From Clostridium sp. UBA6758 (GTDB lineage: Bacteria > Bacillota > Clostridia > Clostridiales > Clostridiaceae), in NCBI GenBank assembly GCA_002453475.1, contig DKGY01000021.1:1-11890 (forward strand): 11,890 nucleotides of DNA, read 5' to 3'. The notes under the pieces are model-generated. The model was not told the DNA's origin and searched no databases. It saw nothing but the letters and a program-made list of their open reading frames with translations. Position numbers and translations under genes: made by a program. Below, piece after piece: positions 1-7,932 of this stretch (the first letter of the stretch is position 1; every line of letters begins with the position of its first letter).

Positions 1-2682
1 ACTTAAAAGTATATCATATTTTTTATCTACAAAATCTATAATTACCTTTTCTAATTCTCTTTCAGTCATCTGACCATGACCTATAGCAACTCTAGCTTCT
101 GGCACTAACTTTTGTAAATACGTTGCCATATCACTTATGGTTTCAACTCTATTATATACAAAAAATACTTGTCCTCCTCTATTCATTTCTCTAATTATCG
201 CATCTCTTATAAGTTGATCATTAAATTCTACAACATAGGTTTGAATAGGATATCTCTCCTCAGGAGGAGTTTCTATTATACTTATATCCCTTACTCCTGT
301 TAAAGACATGTGTAGGGTTCTAGGAATAGGAGTAGCACTTAAAGTTAATACATCTATGTTTTTCTTTATTTCCTTTATCTTTTCCTTGTGACTAACACCA
401 AATCTTTGCTCTTCGTCTACAATTAATAAACCTAAGTCTTTAAATACTACACTCTTTTGCAACAACTTATGAGTTCCTACTATAATATCTAAATTTCCTT
501 CTCTTAGAGCATTTAAAGTTTCTTTGACTTGAGAAGCTGTTCTAAATCTACTAATCATTCCTATTTTGATAGGAAAATCTGAAAACCTTTTTAACATATT
601 TTTATAGTGCTGCTCTGCTAGTATAGTAGTAGGTACTAATATAGCTACCTGTTTTCCATCCATAACACATTTAAATGCAGCTCTAAGAGCAACTTCTGTT
701 TTCCCATATCCAACATCCCCACAAAGAAGTCTATCCATAGGTTTGTCGCTTTCCATATCTATTTTTATATCCTCTATTGCAGTTAACTGGTCTGGAGTTT
801 CCTCGTATGGAAATTCTCCTTCGAACTGACTTTGCCAAGGGGTGTCCTTCGCATATTTATGACCTTTTAGTGTATTTCTAATAGCATAAAGCTTAACTAA
901 ATCTTCAGCAATATCTTCCACAGATTTTTTTACTTTACTCCTAGCCTTTGCCCATTCACTTCCACCAAGTTTGTTTATTTTTGGTGATTTACCTTCACTA
1001 CCAATATATTTTTGTACTAAATCTAATTGTTCTACAGGAACATATAAAGTATCTCCTGAGTTATATTCTAAAACTAGATAATCTTTTTTATTTCCCTGCA
1101 CATCTAATTGGTTAATCCCTTTATATACACCAACTCCATGGTTTACATGTACTACATAATCACCAAGCTTTAAATCTGTAAAGCTTTTTATTTTTCCTGC
1201 TCCTTTTTTAGTAGTTCTTCTTGTAGCTTTCCTCTTAGATTGACCGAAAACCTCAGAGTCTGATATAATACATACTTTTAAATCAGGATACTCAAAACCT
1301 TTAATAGAACTTCCAAATGTTACTACTACTTCCCCTTGCTGAATGCTAGAAACTAAATCTTTATAAGTAGCTTCTATACCCCTGTCTCTTAAAGTGTCAA
1401 TTAACCTTTCTCCTCTCGTTCTTGTTCCAGACAAAATTAAAGTTCTATATCCTTTTTTCTTTTTCTCTATGATATCCTCAATAAGCATGTCTAACTGTCC
1501 ATGATAATCATGAATTGTAATTTGAGAAAATGCTATTAAAATTCTTGGTTTTAACACTTTAGAAGTAGTTGCTAAACTCTGCAAAGTTATAGTATTGCTT
1601 ACTTCTAAAATTTCTTCAATCATTTCTTTAGGTATTAGCAGCTCTCCTTGTTTAGGTAAAATATTACCTCTGCTTAAAAAGTTCTCATAGTTCTCCTCAA
1701 ATTCAAAGTATACACTATCCAACTTACCCATAGACCTATTTACATCGTCCATTACAATTAAACTATCTTTAAAATAGTCTAAAAATGTAGTTTTATTTTT
1801 ATAAAAATAAGGAATATAACTATCAATAGTTTCAAAAGTCCAAGTTTCTTCCAAACTCTCTAAGTTTGTCTTAACTGTAGAATTTATTCTTTCTAAGGCA
1901 TCCTTATCTTTAGATTTTTTAAATCTTGATATGGCTCCATCTAATTCATCTTTAATTTCTTGTTTTGCAAGATTTATAAGTTCTTCTGTAAGAATTATCT
2001 CTTTTGCCGGAAATATCTCTATTTTATCTACTTTATCTATGCTTCTTTGATTATCTTTATTAAAAGTTCTTATGGAATCTACTTCATCATCAAAAAGCTC
2101 AATCCTAAAGGGCATGCTACTAATAGGAGGATAAATATCTATAATCCCCCCTCTAACTGAAAATTGACCTATATTTTCTACAACACTACACCTTTCGTAA
2201 CCACACTGTACAAGCTTTTCACTAAGTTCCCTTATATCTACTGTGCTCCCTAAAGAAATTTCAAATAAAAATTTCTTGAATAGCTCTACAGGAGCATAAG
2301 ATGCTGCTAAAGCCTCTATAGAGGTTACAACAATATTTCTTTCCTCTTGAAGAATCTTATTTAATACCTTCAGTCTCTCCCATCTCAAATCTCCAGATAC
2401 AGCTTCTACATTGTAAAAAGTAACTTCCCTTGTGGGAAAATAATATACATCGTTACAATAAAAGCTAAGATCCTCATATATATTTTTAGCTTCCATATCA
2501 TTATGAGTTAGCACCAGCATACTTTTTTCTATATCTTCATAAACACCATATAATAAGTAGCTCTTACCAGATTCCGAAAGGCCATGTATGCCTAATGGAT
2601 ACTTTTCTTCATTTATGCATCTCTTTATATCTTTATATTCACTACTTAACTTTAAAGGTGTCATTACTCCTTTTAGTCTCAA
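1..2682 (-). CDS. mfd: Mfd, transcription-repair coupling factor (3' end outside window)
   Basis: ATP-dependent DNA translocase that pushes stalled RNA polymerase off DNA and recruits UvrA for nucleotide excision repair. The window holds the first 894 codons of a family usually near 1,170 residues; the frame is open to the left edge. Visible in order: an N-terminal UvrB-like module; an RNA polymerase-interacting CarD-like domain beginning near GDYVVHVNHGVG (from residue 507); and the RecG-like helicase lobe with Walker A GDVGYGKT (655-662), DEEQ box (756-759) and the SATPIPRTL motif just after. The last helicase motifs, TRG motif and C-terminal domain are missing only because the window ends. 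I place the start at a TTG (2680-2682) preceded by AGAGGTG at proper spacing; the ATG six codons later has a site too close to it. It lies 23 bases after pth, so the two are probably co-transcribed. The N-terminal module carries an apparently intact P-loop (see findings). Confidence 0.97.
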   Translation of the reverse strand, partial: MRLKGVMTPLKLSSEYKDIKRCINEEKYPLGIHGLSESGKSYLLYGVYEDIEKSMLVLTHNDMEAKNIYEDLSFYCNDVYYFPTREVTFYNVEAVSGDLRWERLKVLNKILQEERNIVVTSIEALAASYAPVELFKKFLFEISLGSTVDIRELSEKLVQCGYERCSVVENIGQFSVRGGIIDIYPPISSMPFRIELFDDEVDSIRTFNKDNQRSIDKVDKIEIFPAKEIILTEELINLAKQEIKDELDGAISRFKKSKDKDALERINSTVKTNLESLEETWTFETIDSYIPYFYKNKTTFLDYFKDSLIVMDDVNRSMGKLDSVYFEFEENYENFLSRGNILPKQGELLIPKEMIEEILEVSNTITLQSLATTSKVLKPRILIAFSQITIHDYHGQLDMLIEDIIEKKKKGYRTLILSGTRTRGERLIDTLRDRGIEATYKDLVSSIQQGEVVVTFGSSIKGFEYPDLKVCIISDSEVFGQSKRKATRRTTKKGAGKIKSFTDLKLGDYVVHVNHGVGVYKGINQLDVQGNKKDYLVLEYNSGDTLYVPVEQLDLVQKYIGSEGKSPKINKLGGSEWAKARSKVKKSVEDIAEDLVKLYAIRNTLKGHKYAKDTPWQSQFEGEFPYEETPDQLTAIEDIKIDMESDKPMDRLLCGDVGYGKTEVALRAAFKCVMDGKQVAILVPTTILAEQHYKNMLKRFSDFPIKIGMISRFRTASQVKETLNALREGNLDIIVGTHKLLQKSVVFKDLGLLIVDEEQRFGVSHKEKIKEIKKNIDVLTLSATPIPRTLHMSLTGVRDISIIETPPEERYPIQTYVVEFNDQLIRDAIIREMNRGGQVFFVYNRVETISDMATYLQKLVPEARVAIGHGQMTERELEKVIIDFVDKKYDILLS

Positions 2683-2705
2683 AATATCACCTCTTAAACT
2701 ATTTA

Positions 2706-3275
2706 CTACTTCCCTGCATTAAAAGAATTAAATTTATTCATAGCTTGATTAATTCCTTCACCTATGATTACTGCTACTGCATCTACAGCTGCCTCAAAGG
2801 ATTTCTCTACAATCTCTCTATCCTCATTGGAAAATCTTCCTGTAACAAATTCAACTAAATCATAGGTTGGCTGTCCAATTCCAACTTTAATCCTCGAGAA
2901 ACTATCAGTACCTAAATGAGCAATTATATTCTTAATACCATTGTGACCGCCTGCACTTCCTTTTCCCTTTATTCTAAGCCTTCCAACTTCTAGACTAATA
3001 TCATCGTATACAACTATAATATTTTCCACTGGTATTTTATAAAAGTCAATTATACTTCTAACACTTTCACCACTTAAATTCATATAAGTTTGAGGTTTTA
3101 AAAATATAACCTTTTCATTAGCTATACTGCTCTCACCGTATACTCCTTTAAATTTTGTCCTATTTATACTAAAGTTATACTTTTTTTCACACATATCAAC
3201 TACATCAAAACCTACATTATGTCTTGTTTTATCATACCTATCTCCTGGGTTTCCTAATCCTACAACTAAATACAT
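2706..3275 (-). CDS. pth: Peptidyl-tRNA hydrolase
   Basis: Cleaves the ester bond of peptidyl-tRNAs released prematurely from ribosomes, recycling tRNA in the cytoplasm. The 189-residue length is typical of bacterial Pth. The family signature is complete: VVGLGNPG at 4-11, TRHNVGF at 17-23 with the catalytic His19, PQTYMNLSG at 61-69 with Asn66, the DD pair at 91-92 (catalytic Asp region), and GSAGGHNG at 106-113 with Asn112. The open frame extends four codons further to a TTG, but the GGAGG inside that extension lies five bases before the ATG at 3273-3275 and is clearly its ribosome binding site, so I use the ATG. It begins a two-gene unit with mfd, the same pairing as in Bacillus, although no fin gene lies between them. 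Confidence 0.98.
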   Translation of the reverse strand: MYLVVGLGNPGDRYDKTRHNVGFDVVDMCEKKYNFSINRTKFKGVYGESSIANEKVIFLKPQTYMNLSGESVRSIIDFYKIPVENIIVVYDDISLEVGRLRIKGKGSAGGHNGIKNIIAHLGTDSFSRIKVGIGQPTYDLVEFVTGRFSNEDREIVEKSFEAAVDAVAVIIGEGINQAMNKFNSFNAGK

Positions 3276-3358
3276 AATAACCTCCAAAATATTTTATAAC
3301 ATAAATAACTCTCTATATAATAAACTATTGTTTTCTATAAAAATAATCTTCTTTGACT

Positions 3359-3387
3359 ATTATACTAGAAGTTTTCCCTAAAAACAA
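3359..3387 (-). promoter_or_regulatory. SigA-type promoter for pth-mfd
   Basis: On the minus strand, TTGTTT and a perfect TATAAT are separated by 17 bases, about 84 bases before the pth start. The -35 overlaps the T-tract of the terminator of the preceding HtrA-like gene, so the units are packed end to end. Inferred from sequence only. Confidence 0.6.
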
Positions 3388-3414
3388 AAGTAGCATCCTT
3401 AAATGCTACTTTTT
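3382..3414 (-). terminator. Rho-independent terminator after the HtrA-like gene
   Basis: A perfect inverted repeat (AAAAGTAGCAT, six-base loop, ATGCTACTTTT) at 3386-3413 begins six bases after the stop codon. On the minus strand it is followed by a T-rich run (TTTGTTTTT). The plus side is also T-rich, but no plus-strand gene needs it. Confidence 0.85.
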
Positions 3415-3419
3415 ATATA

Positions 3420-4553
3420 TTACTCTGGAATTTTTATTTCAAAATCAACATAATCACCATTTTTGAATACTGTGTATTTTATTGTATCTCCATTTTTAAA
3501 CTTACTCATTATAGAATTTATATCACTGACAGTATTAACTTTCACACCATTTACTTCTACAATTATATCTGTAGGTCTGATTCCAGCTTCATAAGCCAAG
3601 CCATTTCTAGTAACTTCCTTTGCATATACTCCATCAATACCATTTTCACTTTGCGAAATAGCCCCTTCGCCATAGACTCCCATATGGTTAATAAGAGAAT
3701 CCTGCTTATCTAAAATACCATAGGCAATAGGTTCTAGATCCTCAGCAGAAATATAGAAACTATTTTTCAAAAATTCATTATGATATGTCATAGAAGTATT
3801 ATTTACTCCTATAAGCTCCCCATCCAAGTTGCATAAAGCTGCTCCAGTATTAATAAACTTAGGAACAACCGACGTCTTTATCATTCTTAAAGATTCAGAT
3901 ACTTTAGTTTCTCTATTTTTAAATACTATATTCTCTCTAGTATTTAACACCGTGCTTACCTCTATGTTTTCATTAAAGGATTTACCTAACGGATTTCCTA
4001 CACTAATAACTTTGTCACCCTTTTCAACCTTAGTAGAATTTTTAGCTATAGTCATGGGTTTTAATGATTCACCATTTATTTTAATCATAGCAATGTCATA
4101 AATACTATCAAATCCTACAATAGACGCATTATATACAATATCATTGTGTAGCTTTACTTTAACACTAGTTGCATCCTCAATACCTAAATAGCTAGTTATA
4201 ACATACTGTCCATTTTCTATGACAATTCCTACTCCTACATTAGTTTCTTTTGTACACTTATCATCCGTAATAACCTTAATAACTGAAACAACCGATTGAG
4301 ATACTCTTTCAGCAGCTGATTGAAACTTTGAATTAGTTGTATTAACTTCTGTATCTTTATCATCATCATTACCCTGAACATAATAATTTTCTTTTTCAGT
4401 ATTCATAACTAAAGCTGTGACAGCCCCACCTAAGGAGGCTATAAATAAACAAAATATAGTAATTACAACAATTTTGCCTCTGCGCTTTTTCTTAATTTTA
4501 TTAAAGGTAATCCTTGCTTTAACATCTTTGTACTCATCATTAAAATTGCTCAT
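3420..4553 (-). CDS. Membrane-anchored HtrA/DegP-like protein with PDZ domain, predicted catalytically inactive
   Basis: 377 residues. A basic cytoplasmic N-terminus (KKKRRGK, 21-27) leads into one membrane span (about 28-50). A trypsin-like S1C domain (about 78-280) and a C-terminal PDZ domain (about 285-377, GLAYEAGIRPTDIIVEVNG) face outside. The fold is recognisable from GFDSIYDIAMIKI (147-159), VISVGNPLG (182-190) and NLDGELIGVN (242-251). The active site is degraded: the usual TNNHV reads TSYLG, putting Leu123 at the catalytic His, and the usual GNSGG reads INTGA, putting Thr236 at the nucleophile and losing oxyanion-hole glycines. Only Asp153 of the triad remains. AAAGGAGG precedes the ATG, and a terminator follows. 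It is the last gene of an operon with a response regulator and kinase, 33 bases after the kinase. I infer a peptide-binding or sensory role rather than proteolysis; residual activity through Thr236 seems unlikely without the His. Confidence 0.9.
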   Translation of the reverse strand: MSNFNDEYKDVKARITFNKIKKKRRGKIVVITIFCLFIASLGGAVTALVMNTEKENYYVQGNDDDKDTEVNTTNSKFQSAAERVSQSVVSVIKVITDDKCTKETNVGVGIVIENGQYVITSYLGIEDATSVKVKLHNDIVYNASIVGFDSIYDIAMIKINGESLKPMTIAKNSTKVEKGDKVISVGNPLGKSFNENIEVSTVLNTRENIVFKNRETKVSESLRMIKTSVVPKFINTGAALCNLDGELIGVNNTSMTYHNEFLKNSFYISAEDLEPIAYGILDKQDSLINHMGVYGEGAISQSENGIDGVYAKEVTRNGLAYEAGIRPTDIIVEVNGVKVNTVSDINSIMSKFKNGDTIKYTVFKNGDYVDFEIKIPE

Positions 4554-4586
4554 AATAGCCTCCTTTCTCTTAGTTTCTTAAGATTA

Positions 4587-6011
4587 TTACATACTCTTTT
4601 TAGCTAACTGTAGAGTAAATATAAATTCAACTCCATTTTCTTTATTACATGCCCATATTTCTTCATCATGTAAACTAACAATCTTTTTAACTATAGAAAG
4701 TCCAAGTCCTGTACTCACTTTCTGTGTTCTTGATTTATCACCTTTATAGAACCTTTCCCATATATGTCTAATATCTTCTTCATCTATATTAGGCCCCTCA
4801 TTAAAGATTGATATATTAGCCTTCTTACCTTTTTTTCTACAAGATATTTTTATCAATCCATCTTCTTTTCCATATTTAATAGCATTATCTAAAAGGTTAG
4901 CTACAACTTGTGTTATCTTATCTTCATCTGTAAGTACCCAAAGTTCGCTTCCTTCAAAAAATACCTGTACATCTAAATTTTTATTTCTTATTCTATTTTC
5001 ATTTCTTAATATGCATATCCTAACTATTTCATTAATATCCACTGGTATCTTATCTAGCTTATAAGTCCCAGATTCAACTGTTGATAAATCTAATAAATCA
5101 TTTATAAGCCTTGTTAATCTCTGTATTTCTTCATAGGCTATATTTAAATAATACTTATGTTTTTCATCAGGAACTACTCCATCTAAAATTCCACCTATAA
5201 ATCCTTTTATAGATGTCATTGGAGATCTTAACTCATGAGAAACATTTGAAATAAATTCTTTTCTATTTTGTTCTACCTTTTGCAGAGAATCTGCCATCAC
5301 ATTAAATGCATTTGCAAACTCCTCCATTTCATCATCAGAATGAATTTCAACTCTCTTATCTACATCTCCTTGAGCTATTTTTCTTGCAACTCCACTCATT
5401 TCTGATAGTGGGTTAACTATCATTTTTTGAGAAAAATAATAAATTACAATACAAGAAGCAATCACAGCAAACACTGCAGATAGCCAAATAATTTGATAGA
5501 CATTAGAAAGCGATTTATCTAAAACATCTGTTGATCCACTAATTAAAGCCACTCCTATAGATTGATCTTTAACATCTTTTAAATCTTCCACCCTAACGTA
5601 TGTTTTCTCATCCATATAGACTCCATATTCATTAAACTCATCTATATAGTCACTATTCTTTATATTTTCCAGCTTATCATGAAAAATCTGCTTTCCCATA
5701 AGGGGTGCATATTTAATAGCAGTAACTGAGTAAACATATCCTTTACTATCTACAAGAACTATATCTTCATCTATATATAATGACATATCTTTCATTTTTT
5801 TGGTTAATTCCTCATGTGATGAGGTACTATTTAAATACTCCCCTGCCATACTTCCAATTGCACTTATCTGAGTATTAAGTTGTTCTTGCCTTGTCTTTAT
5901 AAAATAATCTTGAAACCAAAAGGAAAGAAATGCGGCTAAAATAGTAAAACTCACTGTAATTATAATGGTGTAAGTAACAACCATTTTAGAAAACAAGCTA
6001 TTTTTCACCAT
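4587..6011 (-). CDS. Sensor histidine kinase (HAMP-HisKA-HATPase)
   Basis: 474-residue membrane kinase of the OmpR-partner type. A first membrane span (about 11-32), an extracytoplasmic sensor region of about 140 residues (33-172), a second span (about 173-193) and a HAMP linker (about 194-247) precede the dimerisation domain. There SHELRSPMTSIKGF carries the phosphoacceptor His259. The ATPase domain shows the N-box NLLDNAIKYG (372-381), a G1 variant NEGPNID (404-410) in place of the common DTGIG form, an F-box around WERFYKGDKSR (418-428) and the G2 motif TGLGLSIVKKI (434-444), so it looks active. The ATG directly follows the TAA of the response regulator with no gap, and its ribosome binding site (GAGGTGA) lies in the regulator's last codons, implying tight coupling. 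The extracellular ligand is not evident. The arrangement resembles envelope-stress systems such as CssRS or WalRK, but I do not assign either name. Confidence 0.95.
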   Translation of the reverse strand: MVKNSLFSKMVVTYTIIITVSFTILAAFLSFWFQDYFIKTRQEQLNTQISAIGSMAGEYLNSTSSHEELTKKMKDMSLYIDEDIVLVDSKGYVYSVTAIKYAPLMGKQIFHDKLENIKNSDYIDEFNEYGVYMDEKTYVRVEDLKDVKDQSIGVALISGSTDVLDKSLSNVYQIIWLSAVFAVIASCIVIYYFSQKMIVNPLSEMSGVARKIAQGDVDKRVEIHSDDEMEEFANAFNVMADSLQKVEQNRKEFISNVSHELRSPMTSIKGFIGGILDGVVPDEKHKYYLNIAYEEIQRLTRLINDLLDLSTVESGTYKLDKIPVDINEIVRICILRNENRIRNKNLDVQVFFEGSELWVLTDEDKITQVVANLLDNAIKYGKEDGLIKISCRKKGKKANISIFNEGPNIDEEDIRHIWERFYKGDKSRTQKVSTGLGLSIVKKIVSLHDEEIWACNKENGVEFIFTLQLAKKSM

Positions 6012-6698
6012 TTATTTCACCTCAAACTTATATCCAACTCCCCAAACAGTTTCTAACTGCCAGTTATCTCCTCCTGCTACTTTTTCTCTTAATCTCTTTA
6101 CGTGAACATCTACAGTTCTTGAATCTCCTGGATAATCATATCCCCACACTTCACAAAGCAGTTGTTCTCTTGTAAATACTCTGTTTTTATTACTTGCTAA
6201 GAAGTGTAATAATTCAAATTCTTTAGGTGGCATTTTAATTTCTTGCCCCTTGTATGTTACATTATACGAATTTATGTCTATAACTAAATTATCAAAGGTT
6301 AATGTTTCTTTACTATCACCCTCTGCAGTATATCTTCTTAAAACAGCTTTAACCCTAGCCATAAGTTCCTTAGGTTCAAAAGGTTTAACTATATAATCAT
6401 CTGCTCCAAGCTCAAGTCCTAAAACTTTATCAAAAGTTTCTCCTTTTGCTGTTATCATTATAACTGGTGTTTCACTATCCCTTCTTATCCACTTTAATAC
6501 ATCTATACCATCTAGATATGGTAACATAACATCTAAAAGCACTAAATCAGGTTTGTAACTAGTAAACGCTTCTTGAGCTTCTCTTCCATCATTTGCCACT
6601 TTAACATGGTATCCCGAATTCTCCAAATACATCTTTATTACTTCACATATATTTTTATCATCATCAACAACTAATATCTTTCCTAAATTACCTTCCAT
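6012..6698 (-). CDS. OmpR/PhoB-family response regulator
   Basis: 228 residues. The receiver domain (about 6-120) has the acidic pocket DDD at 12-14, phosphorylation site Asp56 in LLDVMLP, Thr83 and the switch Lys105 in KPF, all expected of an active receiver. The C-terminal winged helix (about 130-226) includes KMPPKEFELLHFL and the DNA-recognition region RTVDVHVKRLREK followed by VWGVGYKF, typical of DNA-binding OmpR-type regulators. An in-frame ATG lies 11 codons upstream, but AGGAGGG six bases before the ATG at 6696-6698 picks this start. It opens the operon regulator-kinase-HtrA-like and presumably is phosphorylated by the kinase downstream. Targets are unknown; autoregulation is possible given a short dyad upstream of its promoter. 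Confidence 0.96.
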   Translation of the reverse strand: MEGNLGKILVVDDDKNICEVIKMYLENSGYHVKVANDGREAQEAFTSYKPDLVLLDVMLPYLDGIDVLKWIRRDSETPVIMITAKGETFDKVLGLELGADDYIVKPFEPKELMARVKAVLRRYTAEGDSKETLTFDNLVIDINSYNVTYKGQEIKMPPKEFELLHFLASNKNRVFTREQLLCEVWGYDYPGDSRTVDVHVKRLREKVAGGDNWQLETVWGVGYKFEVK

Positions 6699-6755
6699 TG
6701 ATATCCCTCCTAAATACTTAAGATATTTCATTTAATTTACGAATATAATTTCTAC

Positions 6756-6784
6756 ATAATATCTTTTATAATATTATATAACAA
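6756..6784 (-). promoter_or_regulatory. Candidate SigA-type promoter for the two-component operon
   Basis: On the minus strand, TTGTTA and TATTAT are separated by 17 bases, ending about 57 bases before the response regulator start. The region is very A+T rich and alternative hexamers exist (TATAAT at 6773-6778 with a weaker -35), so the exact position is uncertain. Confidence 0.4.
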
Positions 6785-6872
6785 TAACTTTAAGTCCAAG
6801 TATTTTCTCGTTAAAATTAATATTTTTAACAAAATATTTATAAAGTTATAGTGAAAACATTCCTTTTTATGC

Positions 6873-6904
6873 TAAAAAATAGGGGAAGAAAAACTTCCTC
6901 CCCT
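6873..6904 (-). terminator. Rho-independent terminator after prs
   Basis: On the minus strand, AGGGGAGGAAG, a five-T loop and CTTCCCCT form a G+C-rich hairpin with a small bulge, followed by ATTTTTTA. It lies about 48 bases past the prs stop and closes the glmU-prs unit. The rest of the 6699-6951 gap holds the promoter of the two-component operon and A+T-rich sequence. Confidence 0.75.
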
Positions 6905-6951
6905 AAATAAAACTAAATCACTATCTAAACTTAAGATAAATACATATAATA

Positions 6952-7911
6952 TTATTCTTCAAAAAGCTTACTTACAGAAACCTCTTCATATATTCTTCTA
7001 ATAGCTTCTGCAAATAAAGGTGCTATAGATAATATTTTTATCTTATCAAGCATTTTTTCTTGTGGTAAATGAATACTATCAAGCATAACTAACTCTTTTA
7101 TAACTGATGCTTCTAGCCTTTCTAAAGCTGGGCCAGAAAGTACAGCATGTGAACAACAAGCATACACTTCTGTAGCACCCATTTTAACTAAAGCATTAGC
7201 ACCATTACAAATAGTTCCAGCTGTGTCTATCATATCGTCTATTAATATGACCTTTTTACCTTTTACCTCACCGATTATATTCATAACTTCAGCTACATTA
7301 GCCTTTGGTCTTCTCTTATCTATAATAGCTATTGGAGCATTTAATTTATCAGCAAATTTTCTCGCTCTTGTAACACTACCAAGATCTGGTGAAACTACTA
7401 CTACATCATCACAATCTTTAAAACCTTTTTCAATAAAGTAATCACTTAGTATTGGTGAACCCACTAAATTGTCTACTGGAATATTGAAATATCCTTGTAT
7501 TTGAGCTGCATGTAAGTCCATAGTTAAAACTCTATCTGCTCCTGCTGCTGTAATTAGATCAGCAACTAATTTTGCTGTAATTGGATCTCTAGCCTTTGCC
7601 TTTCTGTCTTGACGTGCATATCCATAGTAAGGAATAACTGCAGTTATTCTTCCTGCTGATGCTCTCTTAAGGGCATCAACCATAATTAAAAGTTCCATTA
7701 AATTATTGTTTACTGGGGCACTAGTTGGTTGTATAACAAATACGTCAAGCCCTCTAACAGTTTCTCCAATGTTTACTGCAATCTCACCATCACTAAAAGT
7801 AGTAACTTGACTTTCTCCAACAGAAAGCCCTAATCGATTTGCAATATCAGCAGCTAATTCAGGATAAGAGTTTCCTGCAAAGATTTTAATGTTTCTTCCA
7901 TGGCTTATCAT
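6952..7911 (-). CDS. prs: Ribose-phosphate pyrophosphokinase (PRPP synthetase)
   Basis: Makes 5-phosphoribosyl-1-pyrophosphate from ribose-5-phosphate and ATP, the shared precursor of purines, pyrimidines, histidine, tryptophan and NAD. 319 residues, the usual class I length. Visible motifs: SDGEI near 40-44; [17 protein letters not shown] (95-111), the ATP-binding region; [11 protein letters not shown] (132-142), the divalent-cation signature; [10 protein letters not shown] (174-183), the flexible region; KRRPKAN (199-205), the catalytic loop; and the PRPP-binding motif [13 protein letters not shown] (221-233). AGGAGG lies nine bases before the ATG. It follows glmU by 21 bases, the conserved glmU-prs pairing of Firmicutes, and is closed by a terminator. 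The product is also the ligand sensed by PurR, encoded nearby. Confidence 0.98.
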   Translation of the reverse strand: MISHGRNIKIFAGNSYPELAADIANRLGLSVGESQVTTFSDGEIAVNIGETVRGLDVFVIQPTSAPVNNNLMELLIMVDALKRASAGRITAVIPYYGYARQDRKAKARDPITAKLVADLITAAGADRVLTMDLHAAQIQGYFNIPVDNLVGSPILSDYFIEKGFKDCDDVVVVSPDLGSVTRARKFADKLNAPIAIIDKRRPKANVAEVMNIIGEVKGKKVILIDDMIDTAGTICNGANALVKMGATEVYACCSHAVLSGPALERLEASVIKELVMLDSIHLPQEKMLDKIKILSIAPLFAEAIRRIYEEVSVSKLFEE

Positions 7912-7932
7912 TTATGTAGTCCTCCTAAAATT

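Noticed and set aside
2595..2858. Plus-strand hydrophobic open frame across the mfd/pth junction
   Set aside because: It is antisense to two conserved genes, has no ribosome binding site, and its Leu/Ile/Tyr-rich composition is what A+T-rich antisense frames give.
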